Position numbers and translations under genes: made by a program. DNA of 64,000 bases, taken from contig CAVWEX010000001.1 of assembly GCA_963754125.1 (NCBI GenBank), forward strand, positions 558,001 through 622,000. The letters run 5' to 3'. Shown in pieces: positions 1 through 9,668 of the stretch (positions are counted from its first letter, which is position 1; each line of letters begins with the position of its first letter). The stretch is from RPQJ01 sp963754125. GTDB taxonomy: Bacteria > Pseudomonadota > Gammaproteobacteria > Steroidobacterales > Steroidobacteraceae. The notes under the pieces are model-generated. The model made no database searches. It was not told the DNA's origin and saw only the letters and a program-made list of their open reading frames with translations.

Positions 1-1146
1 TACCGCCGCGAGAACGGCCGCGTCGGCGTTCGCAATCACGTCGCCATCCTGCCGGTGGACGACATCTCGAACGCCGCCTGCGTATCGGTCGCGGCCAACA
101 TCAAGGGCACGATCGCGCTGCCGCACGCCTACGGGCGCCTGCAGTTCGGCGAGGACCTCGAGCTGCACTTCCGCACCATGATCGGCACCGGCGCCAACCC
201 GAACGTGGCCGCCTGCATCGTCATCGGCATCGAGCCGCACTGGACGCAGAAGATCGTCGACGGCATCGCCGCCACCGGCAAGCCGGTCGCGGGCTTCTGG
301 ATCGAGGGCAACGGCGACATCGCCACGATCGCCGCCGCCTCGCGCAAGGCCAAGGAGTTCGTGCACCAGACCTCCGGGCAGGTGCGCGTCGAGTGCGACC
401 TCGAGGAACTGTGGATCGCGGCCAAGTGCGGCGAGTCCGACACCACGACCGGGCTCGCCTCCTGCCCCACCGTCGGCAACATGTACGACAAGCTGATCCC
501 GGCCGGGCTCTACGGCTGCTTCGGCGAGACCTCCGAGCTCACCGGCGCGGAGCACCTCGCCGCCGCGCGCGCCGCGACCCCGGAGGTGCGCGAGAAGTTC
601 ATGAAGACCTGGCAGGCCTACCAGGACGACGTCATCGAGGCGCACAAGACCTCCGACCTCTCCGACAGCCAGCCCACCAAGGGCAACATCGCGGGCGGCC
701 TCACGACGATCGAGGAGAAGGCGCTCGGCAACCTCGAGAAGATCGGCAAGAAGGTGAGCTTCATCGACGTGCTCGAGCCCGCCGAGGCGCCGGCGCGCGG
801 CCCGGGCCTGTATTTCATGGACACCTCGTCGGCCGCGGCGGAGTGCTGCACGCTGCAGGCGGCCGCGGGCTACGTGCTGCACATCTTCCCGACCGGCCAG
901 GGCAACGTGATCGGCAACCCGATCATGCCGGTCATCAAGGTCACGGGTAACCCGCGCACCGTGCGGCTGATGTCCGAGCACGTGGACGTGGACGTCTCCG
1001 GCATCGTGCGCCGCGAGATGACCATCGACCAGGCGGGCGACGCGCTGATCGACATGATCGTGCGCACCGCGAACGGCCGCTACACGGCGGCCGAGGCGCT
1101 CGGCCACCAGGAGTTCGTGATGACCAAGCTGTACCGGAGCGCCTGA
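1..1146 (+). CDS. suyB: Sulfolactate sulfo-lyase large subunit (UxaA/altronate dehydratase family), 5' truncated by the window
   Basis: The reading frame is open from base 1 and ends at TGA 1144-1146, giving 381 visible residues; only a short N-terminus is missing. The protein belongs to the UxaA-type dehydratase family, whose large subunits include altronate dehydratase and SuyB. SuyAB cleaves (R)-sulfolactate into pyruvate and sulfite in the cytoplasm. The opening RRENGRVGVRNHV and the cysteine-bearing ASCPTVGNM and AAECCTLQAA segments are family-like. SuyB is preferred over altronate dehydratase because the next two genes encode the two stereospecific sulfolactate dehydrogenase types (ComC and SlcC), the set known from bacteria that racemise and then desulfonate sulfolactate. 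The small subunit SuyA would be expected just upstream, outside the window. Substrate assignment is inference from context. Confidence 0.78.
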   Translation, partial: YRRENGRVGVRNHVAILPVDDISNAACVSVAANIKGTIALPHAYGRLQFGEDLELHFRTMIGTGANPNVAACIVIGIEPHWTQKIVDGIAATGKPVAGFWIEGNGDIATIAAASRKAKEFVHQTSGQVRVECDLEELWIAAKCGESDTTTGLASCPTVGNMYDKLIPAGLYGCFGETSELTGAEHLAAARAATPEVREKFMKTWQAYQDDVIEAHKTSDLSDSQPTKGNIAGGLTTIEEKALGNLEKIGKKVSFIDVLEPAEAPARGPGLYFMDTSSAAAECCTLQAAAGYVLHIFPTGQGNVIGNPIMPVIKVTGNPRTVRLMSEHVDVDVSGIVRREMTIDQAGDALIDMIVRTANGRYTAAEALGHQEFVMTKLYRSA

Positions 1147-1151
1147 GCCGC

Positions 1152-2171
1152 ATGCCGGAGCCGGCCCGACTCACGCTCGACGAGGGCGAGGCGCTCGCGT
1201 ACGAGGCGCTGGTCGCCAGCCGTACGAGTCCGGCGAACGCTCGGGCGACGGCGCGCGCGCTGGTCGCCGCGGAGGCCGACGGCCAGGCCGGCCACGGCCT
1301 GTCGCGCGTGCCGTCCTACGCGCTGCAGGCGCGGGCCGGCAAGGTGGACGGCCACGCGACGCCGCAGCCTCGAGCAGGTCGCCGGCGCCGCGCTGCGCGT
1401 GGACGGCGGCTTCGGCTTCGCCTACCCGGCCATCGACCTCGCGATCGGGGCACTGGCGCCGCTTGCTCGCGCGCATGGCGTCGCGGTCGCGGCCCTCCAC
1501 CGCTCTCACCATTTCGGACAGGCGGGCGCGCACGCCGAGCGGCTGGCCGAACGCGGCCTCGTCGCGATCGTGCTCGGCAACTCGCCCAAGGCCATGGCGT
1601 TCTGGGGCGGCCGGCGGCCGACGCTCGGGACCAATCCCCTCGCCTTCGCCGCGCCCCTGCCGGGCGGCGCCGACCCGCTCGTGATCGACCTCGCGATGTC
1701 GGTGGCGGCCCGCGGCAAGATCGTCGCCGCCGAGAAAGCCGGCCGGCCGATCCCGGGCGACTGGGCCGTGGACGCGGAGGGTCGCCCGACCACCGACCCG
1801 AAGGCCGCGTTCGGCGGCACGCTGCTGCCGATCGGCGGCGCCAAGGGCGGCGCGCTGGCGCTGATGATCGAGATCCTCGCCGCGGCGGTCACGGGCAGCG
1901 CTTTCGGCTGGGAGGCGAGTTCGTTCTTCGACGATCAGGGCGGCCCGCCGAACATGGGCCACTGCTGATCGCCTGGACGCAGGACGGCTGTCCGCCGGCG
2001 CGTACGATGAGCGCATGACGACGCTGCTCGACGGCCCTCGCCGCCGAGCCGGACGCCCGCCTGCCGGGCACGCGCCGCCTTGCGAACCGCGCGCGTGCGG
2101 CCGCCGACGGCCTCGCCGTTCCCGCCGCGCTGCACGCCGAGATCCGCGCCCTCGTCGAGCGCCCTGCCTGA
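1152..2171 (+). pseudogene. comC: ComC-type (R)-sulfolactate/malate dehydrogenase (Ldh_2 family), frame-disrupted as read
   Basis: Starts 5 bp after suyB. When frames are joined, about 339 residues match the length and order of the NAD(P)-dependent malate/L-lactate dehydrogenase-2 family that contains ComC: an N-terminal helical part (LTLDEGEALAYEALVAS), RSHHFGQAGAHAERLA, TNPLAFAAPLPG, PIGGAKGGALALMIEIL, and a C-terminal helix ending ALVERPA. ComC oxidises (R)-sulfolactate to 3-sulfopyruvate and, with SlcC, interconverts the stereoisomers. The frame breaks near 1369 (one extra C in the CAG-CTC-GAG region), near 1958 and 1973 (apparent loss of C), and near 2031 (an extra G). Everything between the breaks is conserved with no stop codons, so base-level error is likelier than decay. 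Alternative name: a generic Ldh family oxidoreductase. Confidence 0.7.
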
Positions 2172-2203
2172 CCGGCCCGGCGGAGCCGATTCGGAGACCC
2201 GTC

Positions 2204-3130
2204 ATGCCCGAGATCGTCATCACCGAATTCATGGACGAGGCTGCCATCGAGGCCTCCTTCGCCGGACGCGACGTGCTCTACGACCCGAAGCTCGTGGACG
2301 ACCCGGCGCGGCTCGCCGCCGCGCTGCGCGAGGCGCGCGCGCTGATCGTGCGCAACCGCACCCAGGTGCGCGGCGCGCTGCTCGAGTCCGCCGTGCGGCT
2401 CGAGGTGGTCGGGCGCCTCGGCGTCGGTCTCGACAACATCGACGTTCGCGCCTGCGAGGCGCGCGGCATCGCGGTGTACCCGGCGACGGGCGCCAACGAC
2501 CTGTCGGTGGCCGAGTACGTGATCACGGCCGCGCTGATGCTGCTGCGCCGGGCGTGGTTCGCCACCGCGCGCGTCGCGGCGGGCGAGTGGCCGCGCACCG
2601 AGTCCATGGGTCGCGAGCTCGCCGGCAAGCGGCTCGGGCTCGTGGGCTACGGCGCCATCGCCCGCGTGACGGGACGCATGGCCCGCGACCTCGGCATGAC
2701 CGTCGCTGCATACGACCCGCTGCTGCCCGAGGACCACTCCGCGTGGGCCGGCGCCCTGCGCCAGGCGCTGCCGGAGCTGCTGTCCACGAGCGACGTGGTG
2801 AGCCTGCACGTGCCGCTCACCGACGCGACGCGCAACATGCTCGACGCGAAGGCGCTCGCCGGCATGAAGCCGGGCGCCATCCTGATCAACGCCGCGCGCG
2901 GCGGCGTGGTGGACGAGGTGGCGCTGTGCGCGTCGCTGCGCGCGGGGCAACTCGGCGGCGCGGCCCTCGACGTGTTCGCGCGCGAACCGGTGGACGCGAC
3001 CTCGGGCGCGCAGTTCGCGGGCGTTCCGAACCTGATCCTCACGCCGCACATCGCGGGCGTCACCGAGGAGTCCAACGTGCGCGTGAGCGCCGTCACCGCC
3101 GAGGCGGTCGCGCGGCACCTCGACGCATGA
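2204..3130 (+). CDS. slcC: SlcC-type (S)-sulfolactate dehydrogenase (D-isomer-specific 2-hydroxyacid dehydrogenase)
   Basis: A 308-residue intact protein of the D-2-hydroxyacid dehydrogenase family. Visible features are the Rossmann NAD motif (GLVGYGAIARVTGRMA), the substrate/catalytic Arg segment NAARGGVVDE, the acidic E in FAREPVD, and the active-site His in TPHIAGVTEESN. In sulfolactate degraders SlcC oxidises (S)-sulfolactate to sulfopyruvate, which ComC reduces to the (R)-isomer that SuyAB can cleave. The ATG at 2204 lies 32 bp after the comC stop; an upstream in-frame extension would overlap comC and is not family-like. The stop overlaps the ATG of glpD (ATGA), implying one transcript. 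Phosphoglycerate or hydroxypyruvate dehydrogenase activity is the alternative if the sulfolactate context misleads. Confidence 0.75.
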   Translation: MPEIVITEFMDEAAIEASFAGRDVLYDPKLVDDPARLAAALREARALIVRNRTQVRGALLESAVRLEVVGRLGVGLDNIDVRACEARGIAVYPATGANDLSVAEYVITAALMLLRRAWFATARVAAGEWPRTESMGRELAGKRLGLVGYGAIARVTGRMARDLGMTVAAYDPLLPEDHSAWAGALRQALPELLSTSDVVSLHVPLTDATRNMLDAKALAGMKPGAILINAARGGVVDEVALCASLRAGQLGGAALDVFAREPVDATSGAQFAGVPNLILTPHIAGVTEESNVRVSAVTAEAVARHLDA

Positions 3131-4653
3131 GCGGGGCGCCGGCGAGCTACGACCTGCTGGTCGTCGGCGGCGGCATCAACGGCGCGGGCATCGCCCGCGA
3201 TGCCGCCGGACGCGGGCTGCGCACGCTGCTCTGCGAGCAGCACGACCTCGCCTCGCACACTTCCTCGGCGAGCACCAAGCTGATCCACGGCGGGCTGCGC
3301 TACCTCGAGTTCTACGATTTCGCGCTGGTGCGCAAGTCGCTGCGCGAGCGCGAGGTCGTGCTCGCCGCGGCGCCCCACATCTGCTGGCCGCTGCGCTTCG
3401 TGCTGCCCCACGACGCGCACCTGCGTCCCGCCTGGATGATCCGGGCGGGCCTGTTCCTCTACGACCACCTCGCCCGGCGTCGCTTCCTGCCGGGATCGTC
3501 CGGCGTGAACCTGCGCCGGCACCCCGCCGGCGCGCCGCTCGAGGCGCGCTACACGAAGGGCTTCGTGTACTCCGACGCGTGGGTCGACGACGCCCGCCTC
3601 GTGGTGATCACCGCCATGGACGCGCGCGAGCACGGCGCGACGGTGCTCACCCGCACGCGCTGCACGAAGCTCTCGCGCGACGGCGAGCGCTGGACCGCGA
3701 CGCTCGAGCGCGAAGGCGGCGGCACGCTCGAGATCGAGGCCCGCGCCGTGGTGAACGCCACCGGCCCCTGGGTGGACCGCTTCCTCGACGGCGCCACGCC
3801 CCTGCCGGCCGCGCGCCACCCGCGCCAGGTGAAGGGCAGCCACATCGTCGTGCCGAAGCTGTTCGGCCACGAGTTCGCCTACATCTTCCAGGGCGCGGAC
3901 GGCCGCATCGTGTTCGCGATCCCCTACGAGGGCGACTACACGCTGATCGGCACCACCGAGATGGACTACACCGGCGACCTCGCGAGCCCCTCGATCGCCG
4001 AGTCCGAGATCGAGTACCTGCTCGCCCTCGCCAACCGCTACTTCTCGAGCGACCTCGCGCGCAAGGACGTGGTGTGGACGTTCGCGGGACTGCGGCCGCT
4101 GCTCGCCGACCCGAAGGACCGCGCCACCAGCGTGACGCGCGACTACGTGCTCGACCTCGACGCGAACGGCCCGCCGCTGCTGTCGATCTACGGCGGCAAG
4201 CTCACCACCTATCGCCGGCTCGCCGAGGACGTCGTGGACGCGCTGGCGCCCGGCCTCGGCTGCACCGCCCGGCCGTGGACTGCCGGACAACCGCTGCCCG
4301 GCGGGGACATGCCCCAGGCCGACTTCGACGCATTCATGAAGGGACTCTCGGCGCGCTACCCCGGCCTGCCGGGCGCCCTGCTGCACCGCTACGCCCGCGC
4401 CTACGGCACCCGCGCCGAGCGCATCCTGGCGGGCGCCGCCTCGCCCGCCGACCTCGGCGCGGAAGTGCTGCCGGGGCTGTACGCGCGCGAGATCGACTAC
4501 CTGCGCCGCGAGGAATGGGCCGTGACGGCCGAGGACATCCTCTACCGTCGCAGCAAGCTCGCGCTGCACGTGCCGGCCGACGGCGCGGCGCGGCTCGACG
4601 ACTGGCTGCGGAGCCACCCGTCCCCCGGGCCCGGAGGCGATGCCGTGGTGTAA
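3127..4653 (+). CDS. glpD: Glycerol-3-phosphate dehydrogenase (FAD, quinone-linked)
   Basis: A 508-residue membrane-associated flavoprotein that oxidises sn-glycerol-3-phosphate to dihydroxyacetone phosphate and passes electrons to quinone. The N-terminal FAD-binding stretch VVGGGINGAGIARDAAGRG (residues about 11-29), the SSASTKLIHGGLRYLE segment, the family motif WTFAGLRPLL and the FAD C-terminal GGKLTTYRRLAEDV are all present. Length is typical of GlpD. The ATG overlaps the slcC stop by 4 bp, and glpK follows 24 bp downstream, so glycerol use appears co-transcribed with sulfolactate use. No glpF transporter or glpR repressor is visible nearby. Confidence 0.94.
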   Translation: MSGAPASYDLLVVGGGINGAGIARDAAGRGLRTLLCEQHDLASHTSSASTKLIHGGLRYLEFYDFALVRKSLREREVVLAAAPHICWPLRFVLPHDAHLRPAWMIRAGLFLYDHLARRRFLPGSSGVNLRRHPAGAPLEARYTKGFVYSDAWVDDARLVVITAMDAREHGATVLTRTRCTKLSRDGERWTATLEREGGGTLEIEARAVVNATGPWVDRFLDGATPLPAARHPRQVKGSHIVVPKLFGHEFAYIFQGADGRIVFAIPYEGDYTLIGTTEMDYTGDLASPSIAESEIEYLLALANRYFSSDLARKDVVWTFAGLRPLLADPKDRATSVTRDYVLDLDANGPPLLSIYGGKLTTYRRLAEDVVDALAPGLGCTARPWTAGQPLPGGDMPQADFDAFMKGLSARYPGLPGALLHRYARAYGTRAERILAGAASPADLGAEVLPGLYAREIDYLRREEWAVTAEDILYRRSKLALHVPADGAARLDDWLRSHPSPGPGGDAVV

Positions 4654-4677
4654 TCTCCCGGCCCACGAGAGGTTCCC

Positions 4678-6171
<1,494 letters not shown>

Positions 6172-6181
6172 GGGCAGGCAC

Positions 6182-7312
6182 ATGGGCAAGACGATCGCAC
6201 TCGCCACCCCGGTGTTCTTCGCGCTGATCGCGCTCGAGTTCTTCGTCGGTCGCGTCCGCGGCCGGAGCAACTACCGACTCAATGACGCCGTGAACAGCCT
6301 GAGCCTCGGCGTCATGAGCCAGGTCGTGGGGCTCTTCACGCGGCTACTCGCGGTGGGCATCTACGCGGCGGTGTACTCGGTCGCGGCGATCTGGCAGCTG
6401 CCGGCCGACCAGTGGTGGGTGTGGGCGGCGGCCATCGTCGCCTACGACTTCTGCTACTACTGGAACCACCGCCTCGGCCACGAGAGCGCGATCTTCTGGG
6501 CGGCTCACGTGGTGCACCACCAGAGCCAGGAATACAACCTCTCGACGGCGCTGCGGCAGACCAGCTCGGGCGCGCTGCTGGGCTGGATCTTCTACCTGCC
6601 GATGGCGATCGTCGGGTTCCCGCCCGAGGTGTTCGTGGTCGCCGCGGTCGTCAACCTGCTCTACCAGTACTGGATCCACACGGAGCAGATCGGCAAGCTC
6701 GGCTGGTTCGACCGATGGTTCGGATCGCCCTCGAACCACCGCGTGCACCACGCGGTGAACGACACGTACCTCGACCGAAACTACGGCGGCATCACCATGC
6801 TGTGGGACCGCCTGTTCGGCTCCTTCGTCGAGGAAGACGAGAAGTGCGTGTACGGCACGCGCGCGCCGCTCGAGTCCTGGGACCCGCTGTGGGCCAACGT
6901 CGAGGTGTATGCCGACCTTGCGCGCCGGTCCGGACGGGCGCGGCGCTGGCGCGACCGGCTCGCGGTGTGGCTCATGCCACCCGGCTGGGAGCCAGCGCCG
7001 GCCGGCGGCACGCCGTGGCGCAAGCCCCACTTCGACTTGAGCCGCGTGCGACGTTACGACCCGCCCGTGAGCCGCGGCGGGCGGGCATTCGTGCTGGCGA
7101 GCTTCGCCGTCGTGCTGGTTGGCAGCACCGTGCTGCTCTGGTTCGCTGCGGAGCTGCCGCTCGGGGTGCTCGCCATCGTCGCGGCGGCGATCCTGGGCGT
7201 GCTGTGGATGATCGGTGCCGTGATGCAGGGTCGGCTGAGTCTCGCCGTGGCCCTGGGGCTCGAGGTCGCGACCGGCCTGCTGATCTTCGCCACGGTTGCG
7301 GCGCGGGCTTAG
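6182..7312 (+). CDS. Sterol desaturase / fatty acid hydroxylase superfamily membrane protein
   Basis: A 376-residue integral membrane protein with the histidine-cluster signature of the fatty acid hydroxylase superfamily: HRLGH (residues 96-100), HVVHH (109-113) and a later NHRVHH cluster, which together bind a diiron centre that hydroxylates or desaturates lipids. Hydrophobic segments flank the clusters (about residues 5-22, 40-72, 80-93 and 122-150), and a C-terminal extension adds two to three further membrane helices. The layout resembles alkylglycerol monooxygenase-like bacterial relatives. The gene starts 10 bp after glpK, which makes an ether-lipid or glycerolipid substrate attractive, though this is inference. 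An upstream in-frame extension into glpK is rejected because ATG 6182 immediately precedes the first membrane helix. Confidence 0.85.
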   Translation: MGKTIALATPVFFALIALEFFVGRVRGRSNYRLNDAVNSLSLGVMSQVVGLFTRLLAVGIYAAVYSVAAIWQLPADQWWVWAAAIVAYDFCYYWNHRLGHESAIFWAAHVVHHQSQEYNLSTALRQTSSGALLGWIFYLPMAIVGFPPEVFVVAAVVNLLYQYWIHTEQIGKLGWFDRWFGSPSNHRVHHAVNDTYLDRNYGGITMLWDRLFGSFVEEDEKCVYGTRAPLESWDPLWANVEVYADLARRSGRARRWRDRLAVWLMPPGWEPAPAGGTPWRKPHFDLSRVRRYDPPVSRGGRAFVLASFAVVLVGSTVLLWFAAELPLGVLAIVAAAILGVLWMIGAVMQGRLSLAVALGLEVATGLLIFATVAARA

Positions 7313-7658
7313 GCTGACGAAGGATTATCCGGGAAGGTCTGTTGTCGGGACCAGAAGGATGTGGCGGTGTCCCGATCGAGCGGGCTGAGGGAGCGGACCT
7401 TCGGGAACTTCTTAAGGCGCCAAAGACGGTCGATCACCCGGACACGCGTTGTGCTCGACGCGTTGGCCTGACGTCACACCGGATTTTTTCTCGGCCGGCC
7501 TCGCGGCTTAGCAGCAGTCACGAGCGCTTCCGAATGTCGAATCCCGGCGGCTAGCCGTGATCGGCATTCTGTCATCGTGGCCATCACGGCCTCAAGTGAC
7601 GCAGATCTCTCCGACGCGAGCGAAGAGTGCTTGCATGGACCCGATGTTCGCTCGCCGC
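7313..7658. other. Intergenic stretch without a recognisable gene
   Basis: About 346 bases between two convergent genes. It is visibly less GC-biased than the flanks and carries short poly-T and poly-A runs (for example around 7483). Reading frames are broken. On the minus strand a short frame over about 7474-7590 ends with the basic stretch KPRGRPRKNPV, and a second over about 7316-7470 reads LWRLKKFPKVRS. They look like scraps of a degraded gene or element, but I cannot assign them to a family. No terminator, tRNA or repeat pair was seen. Confidence 0.5.
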
Positions 7659-9059
7659 TCATGGCGATGCCCGCCGTGCCGTGACCAACCAGCCGAAAAC
7701 CGCCTCCCCTGCCTCCTGGCGCAGCGTGTCGCCGACGATGGCAACGGGTTCGAGATTTGTCGCGCGCAAGGCCTGCTCGAGGTAGCTCCGCGCATGGGCA
7801 TAACGCCCGTTGGCTTGAAGCACATGCCCCGGGGTCAGACCTTCCGGCAGCGCCTCGACTGTGAAGATGAGCCAACCACCGGGCCGCAGACAGCGTTGCG
7901 CAGCGGCGAGCGCCATTTCGAGCGCACCGAAGTAGCACAGCGTGTCGGCCGAGATGACAGCATCGAAGGCCTCGGGCTGGGTCTCAAGGTAATGGGTCAG
8001 TTCAGCCTTGTGCAGGACGTCGTAGACTTTCCGCGACCACGCCCGCCGCAGCATGCCCTCGGAGAGATCGCAGCCGGCGAGTCGCCGCGCATAGGGTCTG
8101 AGTGCGGGGCCGCACATGCCCGTGCCGCAGCCCGCGTCCACGATGGCCAGCGCGCCCGCCGGCGCGCCGGCGGCGGCGGTCAGCGCTTGCACCACCAGCC
8201 CCGGCGCGCGGTAGCCGAGGGCCTCGAGCTGGGAGTCGAACGAGGCGGCGAAGGCGTCGAACACCTGCTCGACATAGGCGTCGCTGGCGCGCTCCGGCGC
8301 CGCCTCGCCCTCGCAGGCGGCGAGCATGTGTTCGGCCACCGGGTTGTCCGGGTCTTCGGCCAGCCAATCGCGCAGCAGCAAAGCGGCACGCTCGCGTTCG
8401 CCAAGCAGCAGCAGCGCGCGGATCAGCTCCTGGCGCGACTGCAGGTGCGCCGGCCATAGCGCAACGGCGCGACTGCCGGCCAGCAGGCCGTCGTGCACGC
8501 GGCCTTGCTTGAGCAGTGTGAGCGACAGGTTGTACCAGGCATCGGCGAAATCGGGCTCGCGTTCGAGCGCACCGCGCGCGGCCACTTCGCTCTGGTCCAG
8601 GCGGCCCTGGTACCGGTGCAGCGCGCACAGGTTGTTCAGGGCCATCGCGGCGTCATGGCCCTGGCCGCCATTGGTGCCGTGGTGCACCGCGTTCTCATAG
8701 GCAGCCTGTGCTTCCGTGGCACGGCCAGCCAGCAGCTGCACGTTGCCGAGATTGTTCCACGCGGTGGCATGGTCCGGGATGCTCGCCAGCGCGCGCTGGA
8801 TCAGCGCCACCGCCTCATCGACGCGGCCTTGCGTGTGCCGCAGCACGCCCAGGAAGTGCAGCGCGTCGGGCTGCTCAGGCCAGCGCCCCAGGATTGCCAG
8901 CAGGGCAGGTTCGGCCTCCTCGATGCGCTCGGCACGCAGCAACGAAATCGCGTCGTCCAGCGCGCCGCCAAGCGAGACCGCGGGCACCGTCGTGGCGGTG
9001 GCAGCCGCCGCCGATCGGTCCGCCCAACGTAAGCTCGAGGAAGGCACGCGAAACCTCAC
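7659..9059 (-). CDS. TPR-repeat protein with C-terminal class I SAM-dependent methyltransferase domain
   Basis: A 466-residue protein. Residues about 30-250 are a run of TPR-like repeats (ALHFLGVLRHTQGRVDEAV, TAWNNLGNVQLLAGRATEA, ADAWYNLSLTLLKQGRVHD); residues about 260-460 form a methyltransferase with motif I VDAGCGTGMCGPAL and a later DAVISADTLCYFGALE. This matches the family of predicted TPR-containing methyltransferases (COG4976). The methyl acceptor is unknown. The start read here is GTG at 9059, 33 bp downstream of the hcp stop on the same strand, so it is probably co-transcribed with hcp. A role as a modifier or partner of the Hcp-dependent secretion apparatus is inference from this linkage only. 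Confidence 0.82.
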   Translation of the reverse strand: MRFRVPSSSLRWADRSAAAATATTVPAVSLGGALDDAISLLRAERIEEAEPALLAILGRWPEQPDALHFLGVLRHTQGRVDEAVALIQRALASIPDHATAWNNLGNVQLLAGRATEAQAAYENAVHHGTNGGQGHDAAMALNNLCALHRYQGRLDQSEVAARGALEREPDFADAWYNLSLTLLKQGRVHDGLLAGSRAVALWPAHLQSRQELIRALLLLGERERAALLLRDWLAEDPDNPVAEHMLAACEGEAAPERASDAYVEQVFDAFAASFDSQLEALGYRAPGLVVQALTAAAGAPAGALAIVDAGCGTGMCGPALRPYARRLAGCDLSEGMLRRAWSRKVYDVLHKAELTHYLETQPEAFDAVISADTLCYFGALEMALAAAQRCLRPGGWLIFTVEALPEGLTPGHVLQANGRYAHARSYLEQALRATNLEPVAIVGDTLRQEAGEAVFGWLVTARRASP

Positions 9060-9092
9060 CCGTGGGCATCCGCGCTGCTGCCGCGTGAGCTC

Positions 9093-9560
9093 TCAGGTGA
9101 TCTTCTTGGTCTTGACATCCCAGCCGAATTTCACCTCGCCGCCCAATCCACCCTTGGAATCCTGCGGTCTGTAGGAGAAGTCGATCGCTCCGTAGCTCAT
9201 CGACACCGACTCGCCGAAGTCGCCGCCGCTCGACTGCACCGCGGTGATGAAAACCTCCTTCATCGTGATCTTCAGGAAGTCCTTCTGGCCTTCGCCGGAC
9301 TTCCGCTCGGTGACCACGACGGTCGGGAAATGCATGCCCTGCGCACACTTCTTCGCCAGGAGCGGCGAGGCCTTGTCGTAACCGTGTGTGAATTGAAAGT
9401 CGCCGGGCACCGCCTTGCCCTTGCCGCTGCCGGCCGCGCTCACCTTGGCTGCGTTCGACACGCCCCAGGTCCAGGACAGGACTTTGACTTCGCCCTTGTG
9501 GTCAACATGGGTGGATTCGCCTTCGACGCCGTCGAACTTGATATGGGTATCGATGGCCAT
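9093..9560 (-). CDS. hcp: Hcp-family type VI secretion tube protein (orphan)
   Basis: A 155-residue Hcp1-family protein of normal length. Hcp hexamers stack into the inner tube of the type VI secretion system and chaperone small effectors. Diagnostic features are the N-terminal AIDTHIKFDGVEGESTH, the central VLSWTWGVSNA, FTHGYDKASPLLAKKCAQG and the C-terminal EVKFGWDVKTKKIT. A strong AAGGAG ribosome site sits about 9 bases before ATG 9560. No other T6SS structural gene (tss, vgrG, clpV) is in the window, so this is an orphan copy. The only same-strand partner is the TPR-methyltransferase gene. Confidence 0.93.
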   Translation of the reverse strand: MAIDTHIKFDGVEGESTHVDHKGEVKVLSWTWGVSNAAKVSAAGSGKGKAVPGDFQFTHGYDKASPLLAKKCAQGMHFPTVVVTERKSGEGQKDFLKITMKEVFITAVQSSGGDFGESVSMSYGAIDFSYRPQDSKGGLGGEVKFGWDVKTKKIT

Positions 9561-9668
9561 GGTGATGGACTCCTTCGGATGGAATGACCGTCAGCTGCCT
9601 GCGCAGAAGGATGCGCTTGAATTCAACCAGGAGGCAACCCATCGCAGCTGGACAGTTTCCAGCGGCGC

